Origin: Clostridium sp. K4410.MGS-306
GTDB taxonomy: Bacteria; Cyanobacteriota; Vampirovibrionia; Gastranaerophilales; Gastranaerophilaceae
Direction of reading: 5' to 3'
DNA length: 64,000 bases
Assembly: GCA_000980375.1 (NCBI GenBank)
Contig: LARD01000005.1
Location: 62,001 to 126,000 of the forward strand
In this document: positions 1-9,424 of the stretch, in pieces
Layout of the letters: each line of letters begins with the position of its first letter
How positions within the stretch are numbered: position 1 is the stretch's first letter
Program-made: the position numbers and the translations under genes
Notes under the pieces: model-generated
Databases searched by the model: none
Seen by the model: only the letters and a program-made list of their open reading frames with translations
What the model was told of the DNA's origin: nothing

Positions 1-1
1 A

Positions 2-190
2 AACGGAAAAGTTACAGTTGAGTATCAACCTGCCTTTACTCCTCGTAATCCCGGTTTGTATAAACCGGATGATCTTGTGAGAATATTCCAAACAATGAAA
101 CACCTGGAAGCTCAAAATGTTTTAAAAAAATCACTGGCAGCAAGAAAAACACAATTAAAAAAAGCTGATTATGCTGCATTTCAAGAATAA
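2..190 (+). CDS. C-terminal end of an unidentified protein (partial)
   Basis: The first 189 bases stay open in one frame and end in TAA, giving a 62-residue tail with no start inside the window. It begins NGKVTVEYQPAFTPRN and ends in a basic, probably helical stretch rich in Lys and Ala. I do not recognise the family. A strong intrinsic terminator follows 13 bases after the stop, which supports a real gene end here. Confidence 0.6.
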   Translation, partial: NGKVTVEYQPAFTPRNPGLYKPDDLVRIFQTMKHLEAQNVLKKSLAARKTQLKKADYAAFQE

Positions 191-203
191 ACTTTATAAT
201 AAA

Positions 204-237
204 AAGGCCCTCTGTTACTAAGCAGAGGGCCTTTTTT
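204..237. terminator. Bidirectional intrinsic terminator
   Basis: An 11-bp stem (AAGGCCCTCTG and its complement) with a short loop is followed by a run of T on the plus strand and also by a T-rich run on the minus strand. It lies between the end of the first gene (+) and the end of hppA (-), so it can serve both convergent transcripts. Confidence 0.9.
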
Positions 238-250
238 ATGCAATCAGCTC

Positions 251-2701
251 TTATTCTTGAGCTTCATCCATTTCTTTTTTGTCAGGAATTCTCATTGCAT
301 AGAATGATCTCCATACAAAGACCAATGCAATCACGAGGAATATCCATCCTGCGATAGGAGCGATATGTCTGAATGATTCATTGATAGAGATTTCCATAGC
401 CAATAAACCGAATAAAGTTGTGAACTTGATAATCGGGTTCATAGCTACTGAAGAAGTATCTTTGAACGGGTCACCAACTGTGTCGCCTACTACTGTAGCA
501 TCGTGCAAAGGAGTACCTTTTTCACAGAGGTCGCATTCAACGATTTTCTTTGCGTTATCCCAGCAACCGCCGGCATTAGCCATAAATACAGCCTGGAATA
601 GACCGAAAATAGCAATTGCAATCAGGTAGCTTACAAAGAATGCTACAGGAGCAACTGTTTTGCAAGCAGGAGCTGATAAACAAGCAAATGCTAAAGCAAA
701 TGCAAACAATGCGATAAAGATGTTAACCATACCTTTTTGTGCATATTGAGTACAGATTTTAACAACTTCTTTAGAGTTTGCAACGTTAGCTGTTTTAACG
801 CTTTCGTCATCAATTTTGATGTGTTTTTTGATGTATTCAACTGCTCTGTATGCACCTGTTGTAACAGCCTGCATAGAAGCACCTGAGAACCAGTAGATTA
901 CTGCACCACCGGCAAGCAATCCGAGGATTGTGTAGGGGTTAAGCAGGTTCAATACAGCTTCGGGTTCAATACCAAGTGTATTTTTGATAACCAGAATCAA
1001 TGAGAAAATCATTGTTGTGGCGCCAACTACAGCTGTACCGATAAGTACAGGTTTAGATGTAGCTTTGAATGTGTTGCCAGCTCCATCGTTTTCTTCGAGC
1101 TGTTGTTTTGCAACATCAAAGTTTGGTTTGAAACCAAAGTCTTTTTCGATTTCTTCAGCAATGCCTTCTCTTTCTTCAATCAAAGACAATTCGTAAACGG
1201 ATTGCGCGTTATCTGTTACAGGACCGTAGCTGTCTACAGCGATAGTAACAGGACCCATTCCTAAGAAACCGAATGCAACCAGACCAAATGCAAATATAGA
1301 TGAATAAATCATCAAAGCATCAGGAATCATTGTGCTAAAGTAGTATGCTAATCCCATCAAGAATACGATTACCATGCCAATCCAGAAGCCTGAGAAGTTA
1401 CCTGAAACAATACCGGAAAGAATTGTTAAAGATGCACCGCCTTCACGTGAAGCTGTAACAACTTCTTTTGTGTGAATAGCGTTCGGGCTTGTAAATATTT
1501 TTGTAAATTCAGGAATCAAAGCAGCACCCAAAGTACCGCAAGAGATGATACCTGCTAATACTAACCAGAGGTTTCCGCCCAAGCCGCCTAATAACCATTT
1601 GCTTACGCCGAATGTCATAACGATTGAAAGGATAGAGGTTAACCAAACAAGGTTAGTTAATGGTTTTTCAAAGTCAACTTTTTCAGCTTTGCCAAAAACA
1701 ACTTCGGTCAAACCTGTGTTAATCCAATATGCAACAACAGATGTCACAATCATTAAGAATCTCATTGTGAAAATCCATGTCAACAAATGAATTTGATTTT
1801 CAGCACCTGCAACGGCCAACAAGATGAATGAAACAAGCGCAACACCTGTTACACCGTAAGTTTCAAAACCGTCAGCTGTAGGTCCGATAGAGTCGCCTGC
1901 GTTGTCGCCTGTACAGTCAGCAATAACACCGGGGTTTCTCGGATCATCTTCTTTGATTTTGAATTGAATTTTCATCAAGTCAGAACCGATGTCAGCGATT
2001 TTTGTAAAGATACCGCCTGCTACACGAAGAGCTGATGCACCTAAAGATTCACCGATAGCAAATCCGATAAAGCAAGCACCGGCTAATTCTCCGGGAACAA
2101 ATAATAAAATGATAAGCATCATGATTAACTCAACGCTCACCAGCAATACACCGATACTCATACCGGCTTTTAAAGGAATGTTTAAAACCTTCAAAGGTTT
2201 AGCTTCCAAAGAAGCGAAAGCAGTTCTTGCGTTAGCAAGTGTGTTCATTCTGATACCGAACCATGCTACACCGTAAGAACCTAAAATACCGATAACAGAC
2301 CATAAAAGGATTAAACCAACACCTTTAAAGCCCATGTGCTGCAATCCGCCGAAGTAGAATGCAATACAAGCACCAATCAGTATTTCCAAAGCTAGCAAGA
2401 ATTTACCCTGTTGGATAAGGTAAGTCTTACAAGTTTCAAAAATTGTGTTTCCGACGTTAGCCATAGCTTCGTGAACTTTGTAATTTTTTACTTTTACAAA
2501 TTCGATTAAGCCGAAAACTAAGCCTAAAACGGAAATGCCGATACCAACAAGCAGTAAGTTAAAGCTGTTCGGGTCGGCAGAAAGATTTGGTACAACCAAA
2601 TCGGCTTCCCCTGCGAATGCAGAGTTGGCAGCCAAAAACATAGCAAATGCACTGAGCATTGCTCCTTTTAGCATACCTGACCATTTTTCTAAGTAAGCCA
2701 T
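251..2701 (-). CDS. hppA: Membrane-bound proton-translocating pyrophosphatase
   Basis: 816-residue polytopic protein that couples hydrolysis of pyrophosphate to ion export across the cytoplasmic membrane. The substrate-binding signatures are clear: EDDPRNPGVIAD followed by GDNAGD, and near the C-terminus GDTVGDPFKDTSS and GGCWDNAKK, which carry the Mg-PPi-binding Asp, Lys and Asn residues. In the segment GNTFKATSK a Lys stands where K+-dependent enzymes carry Ala, which by family rules points to a K+-independent H+ pump (inference). It is longer than the usual 650-750 residues and begins with a signal-like hydrophobic segment. The ATG is preceded by GGGAG at good spacing. Confidence 0.95.
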   Translation of the reverse strand: MAYLEKWSGMLKGAMLSAFAMFLAANSAFAGEADLVVPNLSADPNSFNLLLVGIGISVLGLVFGLIEFVKVKNYKVHEAMANVGNTIFETCKTYLIQQGKFLLALEILIGACIAFYFGGLQHMGFKGVGLILLWSVIGILGSYGVAWFGIRMNTLANARTAFASLEAKPLKVLNIPLKAGMSIGVLLVSVELIMMLIILLFVPGELAGACFIGFAIGESLGASALRVAGGIFTKIADIGSDLMKIQFKIKEDDPRNPGVIADCTGDNAGDSIGPTADGFETYGVTGVALVSFILLAVAGAENQIHLLTWIFTMRFLMIVTSVVAYWINTGLTEVVFGKAEKVDFEKPLTNLVWLTSILSIVMTFGVSKWLLGGLGGNLWLVLAGIISCGTLGAALIPEFTKIFTSPNAIHTKEVVTASREGGASLTILSGIVSGNFSGFWIGMVIVFLMGLAYYFSTMIPDALMIYSSIFAFGLVAFGFLGMGPVTIAVDSYGPVTDNAQSVYELSLIEEREGIAEEIEKDFGFKPNFDVAKQQLEENDGAGNTFKATSKPVLIGTAVVGATTMIFSLILVIKNTLGIEPEAVLNLLNPYTILGLLAGGAVIYWFSGASMQAVTTGAYRAVEYIKKHIKIDDESVKTANVANSKEVVKICTQYAQKGMVNIFIALFAFALAFACLSAPACKTVAPVAFFVSYLIAIAIFGLFQAVFMANAGGCWDNAKKIVECDLCEKGTPLHDATVVGDTVGDPFKDTSSVAMNPIIKFTTLFGLLAMEISINESFRHIAPIAGWIFLVIALVFVWRSFYAMRIPDKKEMDEAQE

Positions 2702-2802
2702 CTTTTTTCTCCCTTGTCCTCTTCCATCAAAAGGACCTTTTCTACACTTAAGCTAATTGTACTATAAATTCGGGTTTTAGCAAGGTGTTTACATTGAAAA
2801 AA

Positions 2803-3804
2803 CTATTGCCACAATACTACGTTTTTAAAGTTGCTATTTCTGCTTTCACAAAGTACCTGATCAATTAGTGCTTTTGCAAATTTGATTTTTCCGCCCAGTT
2901 CATTTTTTACATCTTCACCAATAAGCTCTTTTAGCTTTAAACACTGGATATCGGTAATGGATTTTTTCAAAAATTCATACTGTGCCGGCAATTGCTCTGT
3001 GTTTTGTGCCTCAAACTTTAACAACAGCTTATTAAAATCAAATTCGGAAATACTTATACAAGGCTTAACTCCGTATTCCATTTCTTTCAATCCTGCTTTT
3101 AACAATGCTCCGACAAGCAATTTGTTGTGCTGTATATCCTGAAAAGTATCAGTTTTATGGCTGCATAATGCACTAAATATGCTTGATAGAGGAGGTACGT
3201 TTTCCGGATAGTTCTTATCCATTTTATAAAAATCTATTGCAGTTAGTGTTTTATCTTTAGCATTATAAATAATATTGGTTGCATCACAATCAAACACCAT
3301 GTTGTTTTCTTTTGCATGACAGATTTGTTTAAACAACCTGTGGTATGACTCTGATGGCAGTGTTACAATTTCTTTTTTATTTTGATAAGTAAAGCAGTTT
3401 TCGCCTTCAATATACCTCATAATTGCAGAGCCGTTTCCTGATTTTGCCACAATGTGATTTATTTTGTCACTTTCAGACAGGCTGAAGTTTAGTGATTTGC
3501 CTAAGGTTTCTGCTTTTTTCTTTTTTACGATTCTTACACAGTAGGGGGTGTCAGGGATTCTGTACACATCAGCGCTGCCTCCTGAGCCAATAAAATTGCA
3601 TTTTTGTAAAGATGAGTTTATTTTGTTTAAAATTTCTTTTTCCGGAAGTTTTAATAAATCGTTAATTTTAAGGCGTCCGCAAAAAGTTACAGTATCCTTA
3701 TTCAACTGTCGCGTCAATATTGGTGCATAAGTGTTTGCTGCACGTGTTTTTTGCAGGTTTGAAGCTTTTGCATTATTGAAATTTACCGGTTTAATCTGAA
3801 ACAT
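2803..3804 (-). CDS. Protein-kinase-fold protein, unknown substrate
   Basis: 333 residues. A glycine-rich loop (IGSGGSADVYRIP, about residues 72-84) is followed by CVRIVKK, where the usual VAxK lysine looks replaced by Arg. A catalytic-loop-like FDCDATNII (Asp, then Asn five residues later) and AIDFYKMD (a DFG-like Asp) come near residues 175-200. The order and spacing match the protein kinase superfamily, but identity is weak. The roughly 45-residue N-terminal tail ends in a TVTFCGR motif seen in variant form in other unknown proteins of this window. It lies 44 bases downstream of dnaB in the same direction. I see no good ribosome-binding site before the ATG. The biological role is unknown. 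Confidence 0.6.
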   Translation of the reverse strand: MFQIKPVNFNNAKASNLQKTRAANTYAPILTRQLNKDTVTFCGRLKINDLLKLPEKEILNKINSSLQKCNFIGSGGSADVYRIPDTPYCVRIVKKKKAETLGKSLNFSLSESDKINHIVAKSGNGSAIMRYIEGENCFTYQNKKEIVTLPSESYHRLFKQICHAKENNMVFDCDATNIIYNAKDKTLTAIDFYKMDKNYPENVPPLSSIFSALCSHKTDTFQDIQHNKLLVGALLKAGLKEMEYGVKPCISISEFDFNKLLLKFEAQNTEQLPAQYEFLKKSITDIQCLKLKELIGEDVKNELGGKIKFAKALIDQVLCESRNSNFKNVVLWQ

Positions 3805-3848
3805 TGTACAGATACAACAAGCCTGAATATAAAAAATTGCTTAATTTC

Positions 3849-5213
3849 TTAAAAAACGTTAGTTTTCGTAATGTTTTTAAACTTGGTAATAGCACCTTGG
3901 AACAGTAAATCAATAGAGCCAACTGCGCCGTTTCTGTGTTTTGCAATGATAACTTCAGCTTTTCCGCGGTTTTCAGTATCTTCTTTGTTGTAATACTCAT
4001 CACGATAAATAAACATGATAATATCTGCATCCTGCTCAATTGCACCGGATTCTCTCAAGTCTGACATCATAGGTCTTTTATCGGGACGTGACTCAACCGC
4101 ACGTGAAAGCTGAGATAACGCAATTACCGGAACATTTAATTCTCTTGCAAGACCTTTCAAGCCCCTTGAAATCCCCGAAATCTGCTGGTTACGGTCTTCT
4201 TTGTTTCCGGAACCTTCCATTAATTGGAGATAGTCAATAACAATAAGCCCAAGATCTTTTTCTTCCATAGCCAGACGTCTGCATTTTGCTCTTACTTCCA
4301 TTACCGTTGCACCCGGACGGTCATCAATGTATAAAGGCGCATCTGCAAAATTGTTCATTGCGGTTGTAAGTTTCTCCCAGTCAGAGGCTTGCATGTTTCC
4401 TGTTTTGAGCTTATGGGTGTCAACTTCTGCTTCGGAACAGAGCATACGTTGTACGAGTTGTTCTTTTGACATCTCAAGAGAAAATATTGCAACAGGTTTT
4501 TTAGCTTTCAGGGCAACATTTTGAGCAATATTCAATGCAAGAGCTGTTTTACCCATAGACGGACGTGCTGCAAGGATTATCAGGTCGGATTTTTGCAGTC
4601 CGGAGGTCATATTGTCAAAATCATAAAATCCTGTTGGCACACCTGTGAGTTCGTCTCTGTGTTCATAACGGTAAGAAATTTGTTCGTAGCTTGTTAAAAC
4701 AAGGTCTTTAACTGAGACCAAATCTGTTGTTGTTTTTTGTTGTGCAATATTAAAAATAAGCTTTTCCGCATTGTCCAGAGTGTCTTCTGTTGTTGTGTTG
4801 TCATATGCCATTTCAACAATTTCAGAGCCTGCGTTAATGAGCTCTCTTTTTATTGCTTTTTCCTGAACAATCTTGGCATAGTATTCTATATTGGCTGTTG
4901 TAATAACATTTAGAGCAAGGTCATTAATATATGCACGGCCGCCAACCATATCAAGTTTATCTGTTTCGTTTAATCTTTCTGAAACAGTAACAATATCTAT
5001 TGCCTGATTTCTTGTAAAAAGCTCTACTATGGCTTCATAGATTACTTTGTTTGCCGGTTTATAGAAACTTTTTGCCGTGAGCATATCAGCTACTTTGTTT
5101 AAACATACAGGATTGGTTAAAATTGCACCCAGTATTGCTTCTTCCGCATCCAAATTTTGAGGCGGAATTCTTTGTATTTTTCCCTCTGTTGTTTTCATTA
5201 AGCTGTTTGCCAC
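3849..5213 (-). CDS. dnaB: Replicative DNA helicase DnaB
   Basis: Hexameric 5'-3' helicase of the replisome. The N-terminal domain starts at QNLDAEEAILGAIL. The RecA-like C-terminal domain has Walker A RPSMGKTALALN, Walker B LIVIDYLQLM and the Arg-finger region near GLARELNVPVIALSQLSR. There is no intein. I chose a GTG start (454 residues) because AAGGAAGG sits 9 bases upstream; a TTG three codons earlier would abut that site. Upstream, a divergent cupin gene begins about 180 bases away. The length is normal for the family. Confidence 0.95.
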   Translation of the reverse strand: MANSLMKTTEGKIQRIPPQNLDAEEAILGAILTNPVCLNKVADMLTAKSFYKPANKVIYEAIVELFTRNQAIDIVTVSERLNETDKLDMVGGRAYINDLALNVITTANIEYYAKIVQEKAIKRELINAGSEIVEMAYDNTTTEDTLDNAEKLIFNIAQQKTTTDLVSVKDLVLTSYEQISYRYEHRDELTGVPTGFYDFDNMTSGLQKSDLIILAARPSMGKTALALNIAQNVALKAKKPVAIFSLEMSKEQLVQRMLCSEAEVDTHKLKTGNMQASDWEKLTTAMNNFADAPLYIDDRPGATVMEVRAKCRRLAMEEKDLGLIVIDYLQLMEGSGNKEDRNQQISGISRGLKGLARELNVPVIALSQLSRAVESRPDKRPMMSDLRESGAIEQDADIIMFIYRDEYYNKEDTENRGKAEVIIAKHRNGAVGSIDLLFQGAITKFKNITKTNVF

Positions 5214-5390
5214 GTATATCAACCTTCCTTTTTAAAACATTATATGTGAATCAAGAATATTATTCATTAAAAATTAAGTTACGTAAATTAATACGGTTAA
5301 ACAACTTCTAAAAATTGCACATACGGGTGTTAATGCGGGTGATGACACGTGGAATTTTTAAAACAAAAATAAAGTCAAAGGGAGAAAAAT

Positions 5391-5696
5391 ATGTTCAAAA
5401 AAATAATTATTCCTAATGAAGAAATACAATACAGACAAGATAGTATTGATAACAAATATCTTATCAATGAGGGGAATCGTGCGCTTGGTATTTTTGCTGC
5501 AGCTGCGGGTACTGTTGTACCAACACAAATTTCACCTCAGGATGTTTGTTTTTATATTCTCGAAGGCAAAATGGATATAAATACGGATGACAAAACTTTT
5601 TGTATGAAACAGGGAGATTTATTGCTCATCCCTAAAACCAGCGCTTTTAATCTCAATTTTATTGAGAATGCAAAGGTTTTAACAGTAAGATTTTAA
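5391..5696 (+). CDS. Small single-domain cupin protein
   Basis: 101 residues with a single cupin-2 barrel: conserved FYILEGKMDI and QGDLLLIPKTSAF correspond to the two cupin motifs. The His residues that usually bind metal are largely missing (only hydrophobic and acidic residues at those positions), so a metal-dependent reaction is doubtful and a small-molecule-binding or sensory role is possible. GGGAG lies just before the ATG. It stands alone, divergent from dnaB. Confidence 0.75.
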   Translation: MFKKIIIPNEEIQYRQDSIDNKYLINEGNRALGIFAAAAGTVVPTQISPQDVCFYILEGKMDINTDDKTFCMKQGDLLLIPKTSAFNLNFIENAKVLTVRF

Positions 5697-5784
5697 CTAA
5701 CAAAAAATCATAAATTTTGCCCAGTGCTCAATCAATTTCATTGAAAACGGAAAATGAAAATGCCTGTTAAAATATTTTATTTTT

Positions 5785-6534
5785 CTATACATAACATTTG
5801 TTTTCATCGTATTTTTCCTCACCTGTTGTAATTGCAAATTGGGCAAACAAATCTGTATAAACAAGACAAACATAAAAGCTTACAAACGGAAGAAGCAGTA
5901 CAAGAATTTGTCCGTTTAATAAGATAAATGAAAGAATCAAATTGCAAACTGCAACAAGAAGACAGTCAAAAACCAAAAGAACATAATTTATTAAATTGTC
6001 TTTGATCAGACTATATGCTTTTTTTATGTTAAGAAAAGAGCTTATTCTAAAATCAAGTGAGAAATTTAGTGCAAGCATTACATAAAATGCTGTGTAAATT
6101 ATATGTACTATGCCGGCAATCATGATAAATGGAATGAGCTCTCTGCCAAATGTCATTGGTGCAAAAAACATAAGCAAAGCAAGTATCATCAAAAATGGTA
6201 TAGATATGATAAAGCCACCAATGTAGGATTTTAAGCCGACATAAATGTAATAACTGAAATACTTCCAGGAGGGCAAACGGCCATTGTCATGGATAATTCT
6301 GTTGTGTACTGTTTTAAAAAAGTATCCGCTTACAGCAAGTCCGGTTGTTAAAAATAAAAGTCCAAAAAGCGTGATAAGGTAATAATTCATCGGGTCAAAA
6401 AGGAGTCTTTTTACACCCGGAAAAATAAACACAAAGCTGGGGAAAAACAGAATCAACCCCCCGATAAAAACTTTTGTGATCCATTTGGGATCTTGAGGCA
6501 CAAAAGCAAACGCCTGCTTAAGACTAATACCCAT
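5785..6534 (-). CDS. DUF4013-like polytopic membrane protein
   Basis: About 249 residues with roughly six hydrophobic segments. It resembles the DUF4013 family (transmembrane blocks around a Leu-Pro-x-Trp motif; here GRLPSWKYFSYYI). Function is unknown. I chose the ATG beginning MGISLKQAF because AGGAG sits 7 bases upstream. The longer frame would start inside the stem of the hairpin that follows ribH. It lies downstream of ribH in the same direction but is separated from it by that hairpin. Confidence 0.7.
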   Translation of the reverse strand: MGISLKQAFAFVPQDPKWITKVFIGGLILFFPSFVFIFPGVKRLLFDPMNYYLITLFGLLFLTTGLAVSGYFFKTVHNRIIHDNGRLPSWKYFSYYIYVGLKSYIGGFIISIPFLMILALLMFFAPMTFGRELIPFIMIAGIVHIIYTAFYVMLALNFSLDFRISSFLNIKKAYSLIKDNLINYVLLVFDCLLVAVCNLILSFILLNGQILVLLLPFVSFYVCLVYTDLFAQFAITTGEEKYDENKCYV

Positions 6535-6556
6535 TAGCACGCTCCTGATAAATAAT

Positions 6557-6605
6557 AAACACACTACCATTGTAACACTTTTTTGTGAAAAATGATAGTG
6601 TGTTT
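6557..6605 (-). terminator. Long hairpin after ribH
   Basis: A 15-bp near-perfect stem (AAACACACTATCATT, one G-U pair) with an inner CAC/GTG mini-stem lies between ribH and the DUF4013-like gene. The right arm ends in GTTT followed by AT-rich bases, so it is a moderate rather than canonical terminator. It could reduce read-through or stabilise the ribH 3' end. Confidence 0.6.
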
Positions 6606-6630
6606 TCTAATTTTATTCAAGATTTTATTG

Positions 6631-7095
6631 CTAAATTAATTTTGTTAAATTAGCCATTTCAATAGCTGCTTTAGCTGCTTCAGAACCTTTGTTACCTGCT
6701 TTTGTTCCGGCTCTTTCAATTGCTTGTTCAAGGTTATCGGTTGTTAACACACCGAATATAACAGGCACACCTGTCTCAAGCGATACATGAGCAATACCTT
6801 TAGATACTTCTGCCGCAACAAAATCGTAATGTCCTGTTGCGCCTTTAATAACAGCGCCTAATGTAATGATTGCGTCATACTTACCTGTTTTGGCAGCTTT
6901 TTTAGCAATTACGGGTATTTCAAATGCACCAGGTGTCCAAATTATGTCGATAGTTTCTTCTTTTATACCATGACGCACCAATTCATCTATAGCTCCGGAA
7001 AGCAATTTTGAACCGATAAATTCATTGAATCGTGAAATAATAATGCAGAATTTTTCGTTATTTGTTGTGAGGTTGCCCTGTATAATATTTGCCAT
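6631..7095 (-). CDS. ribH: 6,7-dimethyl-8-ribityllumazine synthase
   Basis: 154 residues, the normal family length. It makes lumazine from 5-amino-6-ribitylaminouracil and dihydroxybutanone phosphate, the penultimate riboflavin step. Family signatures are visible: [40 protein letters not shown] (with the catalytic His region) and [15 protein letters not shown] precedes the ATG. The other early riboflavin genes are not adjacent; ribF, the next step towards FAD, lies about 1.3 kb away in the same direction. Confidence 0.95.
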   Translation of the reverse strand: MANIIQGNLTTNNEKFCIIISRFNEFIGSKLLSGAIDELVRHGIKEETIDIIWTPGAFEIPVIAKKAAKTGKYDAIITLGAVIKGATGHYDFVAAEVSKGIAHVSLETGVPVIFGVLTTDNLEQAIERAGTKAGNKGSEAAKAAIEMANLTKLI

Positions 7096-7272
7096 TTATT
7101 TTCTCCTGTTTTGATATCTTCATTAAATTTTACAATACAAAAGCTCTGTTTAAAAGTAATATTACCGCTTTTTTACATTTTATCCACCCGGCTTCCTGTA
7201 GGGTAATACAAATAATTAATCCTTCGTTCAAAAATTATTTTGTAATCGGACATTTATAAGGGGAGAGAATTG

Positions 7273-7371
7273 ATGTCTTATTTGAGAAAGAACTCAAGAT
7301 TTTTTTACAGTGTTTCTTATTTATTTTTTATTTATGGAATCTTGATTGCTTGCGTTACTCAAATACTGTAG
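7273..7371 (+). CDS. Putative 32-residue single-span membrane protein
   Basis: A short frame runs from ATG to TAG in the 450-base gap after ribH. GGGGAGAG lies 5 bases before the ATG, an unusually good ribosome-binding site. The product starts MSYLRKNSRF (basic) and continues with one hydrophobic helix ending CVTQIL, the layout of a small positive-inside membrane protein. No family recognised. The rest of this gap (7096-7260 and 7372-7549) is AT-rich with no other gene that I can support. Confidence 0.45.
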   Translation: MSYLRKNSRFFYSVSYLFFIYGILIACVTQIL

Positions 7372-7549
7372 TCAGGAAAAAGCATGCCTGAAAAGCAGCG
7401 CTAAATATAATGTTAAGAAACATTAAAACGAATTTTGCTTGATATTATTGAGTTTTAGCTTGTAGTATATATTTTACTAGCAAAAAAAATTGTTTTTGAA
7501 TTTAATATTATCAGTGCATTATGGTCAATAAAAGAGAAAAGAGGTAAAA

Positions 7550-8338
7550 ATGCCGGTAGAAGGAATTGGTGCATCAAATAGTCTTACAAAAATTGCAGCG
7601 GCACAGCCGAAATATCAAAAACAAGCTGCTCCTGCTGTTTCAACTGCTTCAGTAAATACTAACAAAGAGCAGAAAAGCAAAAAAACTCCCATAGTAGTTG
7701 CTGCAGTTGCGTTAGCTGCTATAGGTAGCGGCGTATATGTTGCTAAAAGAAAAGGCTGGCTTGGATTTGAAAAAGCAGCTAAAGATGTAAAAGATGCTGC
7801 AACACAAATTAAAAAAGAAACAGCTAAAGTAGCAAAAGAAACAGAAAAAGTTGCTGAACAAGCTGGCAGAAAAGTTGCTGATGTCAGAAAACTTGTAGAA
7901 GAAAAAACTAATGCTGAAATTAATGAAGCAAAAAGAGTTCTCGCTGAAAATACTAAAGATGGTTTTGTTGATCTTAATATGATTGATAAGGCTGCAGGTA
8001 TTAAATCAGCTACAAAAGGCGATGTTGATTCCTTCCACAAAGCTGCAACATGGCAGGAAGTAGCTTACAAAGCTGCATACTCAAAAGCCCCGGCTGAAGA
8101 AGGCAAAAATATCTTAGACAAAGTATATAATAGAATTGCTAATGAAAATAACAGCCTTGCAAAAATGTATGCACAAATGCCTAAAGAAGAGGCTGCCGTA
8201 AGATTGGAAGTATTCGGTAAAGACTTATTGGCGGTAAATCCTGAACAAAAAGGTATGAATTTAGAAACATTTGTTAAAAATATGATAGAAGAAGTGATTC
8301 CAAAAGCTGCTGAAGAATTAAAAGCAGGTAATAAGTAA
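7550..8338 (+). CDS. Membrane-anchored helical protein of unknown function
   Basis: 262 residues: a polar 45-residue N-terminus, one membrane helix (TPIVVAAVALAAIGSGVYVA, about 47-66), then a Lys/Glu/Ala-rich helical stretch with repeated KETxKVAxExEK units (about 80-125) and a mixed C-terminal domain. The repeats resemble late-embryogenesis-like or apolipoprotein-like amphipathic helices, which would suit an envelope spacer or membrane-coating role (inference). AGAGG is 7 bases before the ATG. A convergent terminator follows. Confidence 0.7.
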   Translation: MPVEGIGASNSLTKIAAAQPKYQKQAAPAVSTASVNTNKEQKSKKTPIVVAAVALAAIGSGVYVAKRKGWLGFEKAAKDVKDAATQIKKETAKVAKETEKVAEQAGRKVADVRKLVEEKTNAEINEAKRVLAENTKDGFVDLNMIDKAAGIKSATKGDVDSFHKAATWQEVAYKAAYSKAPAEEGKNILDKVYNRIANENNSLAKMYAQMPKEEAAVRLEVFGKDLLAVNPEQKGMNLETFVKNMIEEVIPKAAEELKAGNK

Positions 8339-8354
8339 TCATAACTTGTTAGTT

Positions 8355-8386
8355 AAAAAAGAGGTATTTATATACCTCTTTTTTTA
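8355..8386. terminator. Intrinsic terminator between convergent genes
   Basis: Stem AAAAAGAGGTAT with its complement ATACCTC, then a run of seven T on the plus strand. The A-run on the left arm gives U-rich RNA on the minus strand, so it can also end the ribF transcript, whose stop codon overlaps the T tract. Confidence 0.8.
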
Positions 8387-9307
8387 TATCTTTTTATCAT
8401 TAAAGTATTCTTTTGCTATTTGTTCATCTTTTACAATTTGGGATTTTAATTCGGGTAAAGAAGCAAATTTTATCTCGTCTCTTATTTTTTTGATAAATGA
8501 AACCTTGATATCTTTGTCATATATATTTCCGTTAAAATCCAGCAGATGTGCTTCTAATAGCAGATTGAGCTGTGTATCTATTGTCGGTCTTTTTCCAAGA
8601 TTAGCAATTGCTTTGTGTTTTTGTCCATCAATATTGACAATAGCAGCATAAACACCTCTGGATGCTTTTATTATCTCTTTAGGATATTTGATATTAGCTG
8701 TTGGAAAAGATATTGTTCTGCCAATTCTGTTACCCGTTATAACTCTGCCTTTTATGTAAAAGTACTCGCCAAGCAGGTCAGGAATATTTTCCATATCACC
8801 TTCTGTAATCATTTGCCGTATTTTAGAGCTGCTGATTAAGGTATTGTTAAAGGTAATCGGCGGTATTTCAAAAAACTTGTATCCGAATTCTTGTTGATAA
8901 GCTCTTAAGAATGCGGCATCACCCTGTTTGTTTGCGCCAAAATAGTGATTAAACCCTGTTGTTATATATCTGGGTTTTAAATTTTTTATTAAAAAATCTT
9001 TTAAATAATCAATAGCCAGAGCATCAGCAATATCTTCATCAAAATCCAGAACATATGCAAAATCTATGCCCTGTTTTTCTATCAAAGCGAGTCTGTCTTC
9101 CAGAGAAATTATGTATTGAGGGGTTCTGTTTTGAAGATAACAAAGCGGATGCTCACGAAAAGTTATCGCTGCTGATTTTAAGCCATTCTGGCGTGCCAGG
9201 TTTACTGCATTTTTTAAAACAACTTTATGGCCTTGATGCACCCCGTCAAAAAAGCCGAGGCATATAGATAAATCAGGATTCTCATTTAGTTGATTAAAAA
9301 TTTGCAT
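8384..9307 (-). CDS. ribF: Bifunctional riboflavin kinase / FAD synthetase
   Basis: 307 residues, typical length. It phosphorylates riboflavin to FMN and adenylylates FMN to FAD. The N-terminal nucleotidyltransferase half shows CLGFFDGVHQGHK (HxGH-type motif) and SSSKIRQMI (the ISSTRIR-type motif). The C-terminal flavokinase half shows GRTISFPTANI and GVYAAIV. The ribosome-binding site before the ATG is weak. It works on the product of the pathway that includes ribH nearby. Confidence 0.95.
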   Translation of the reverse strand: MQIFNQLNENPDLSICLGFFDGVHQGHKVVLKNAVNLARQNGLKSAAITFREHPLCYLQNRTPQYIISLEDRLALIEKQGIDFAYVLDFDEDIADALAIDYLKDFLIKNLKPRYITTGFNHYFGANKQGDAAFLRAYQQEFGYKFFEIPPITFNNTLISSSKIRQMITEGDMENIPDLLGEYFYIKGRVITGNRIGRTISFPTANIKYPKEIIKASRGVYAAIVNIDGQKHKAIANLGKRPTIDTQLNLLLEAHLLDFNGNIYDKDIKVSFIKKIRDEIKFASLPELKSQIVKDEQIAKEYFNDKKI

Positions 9308-9424
9308 GCTTATATCTTATGAAATACCTGTAAGTTTTTCAATAAATTTATATTTCTATACAACGGCAATATATATTATTTATTACTAAATTTGTAATAT
9401 TCGTTAACAAATAAACCCATGTAT

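Noticed and set aside
7615..8040. 141-codon frame opposite the anchored helical protein
   Set aside because: Shadow of an Ala/Lys/Glu-rich gene, giving Ser/Leu/Phe-rich antisense.
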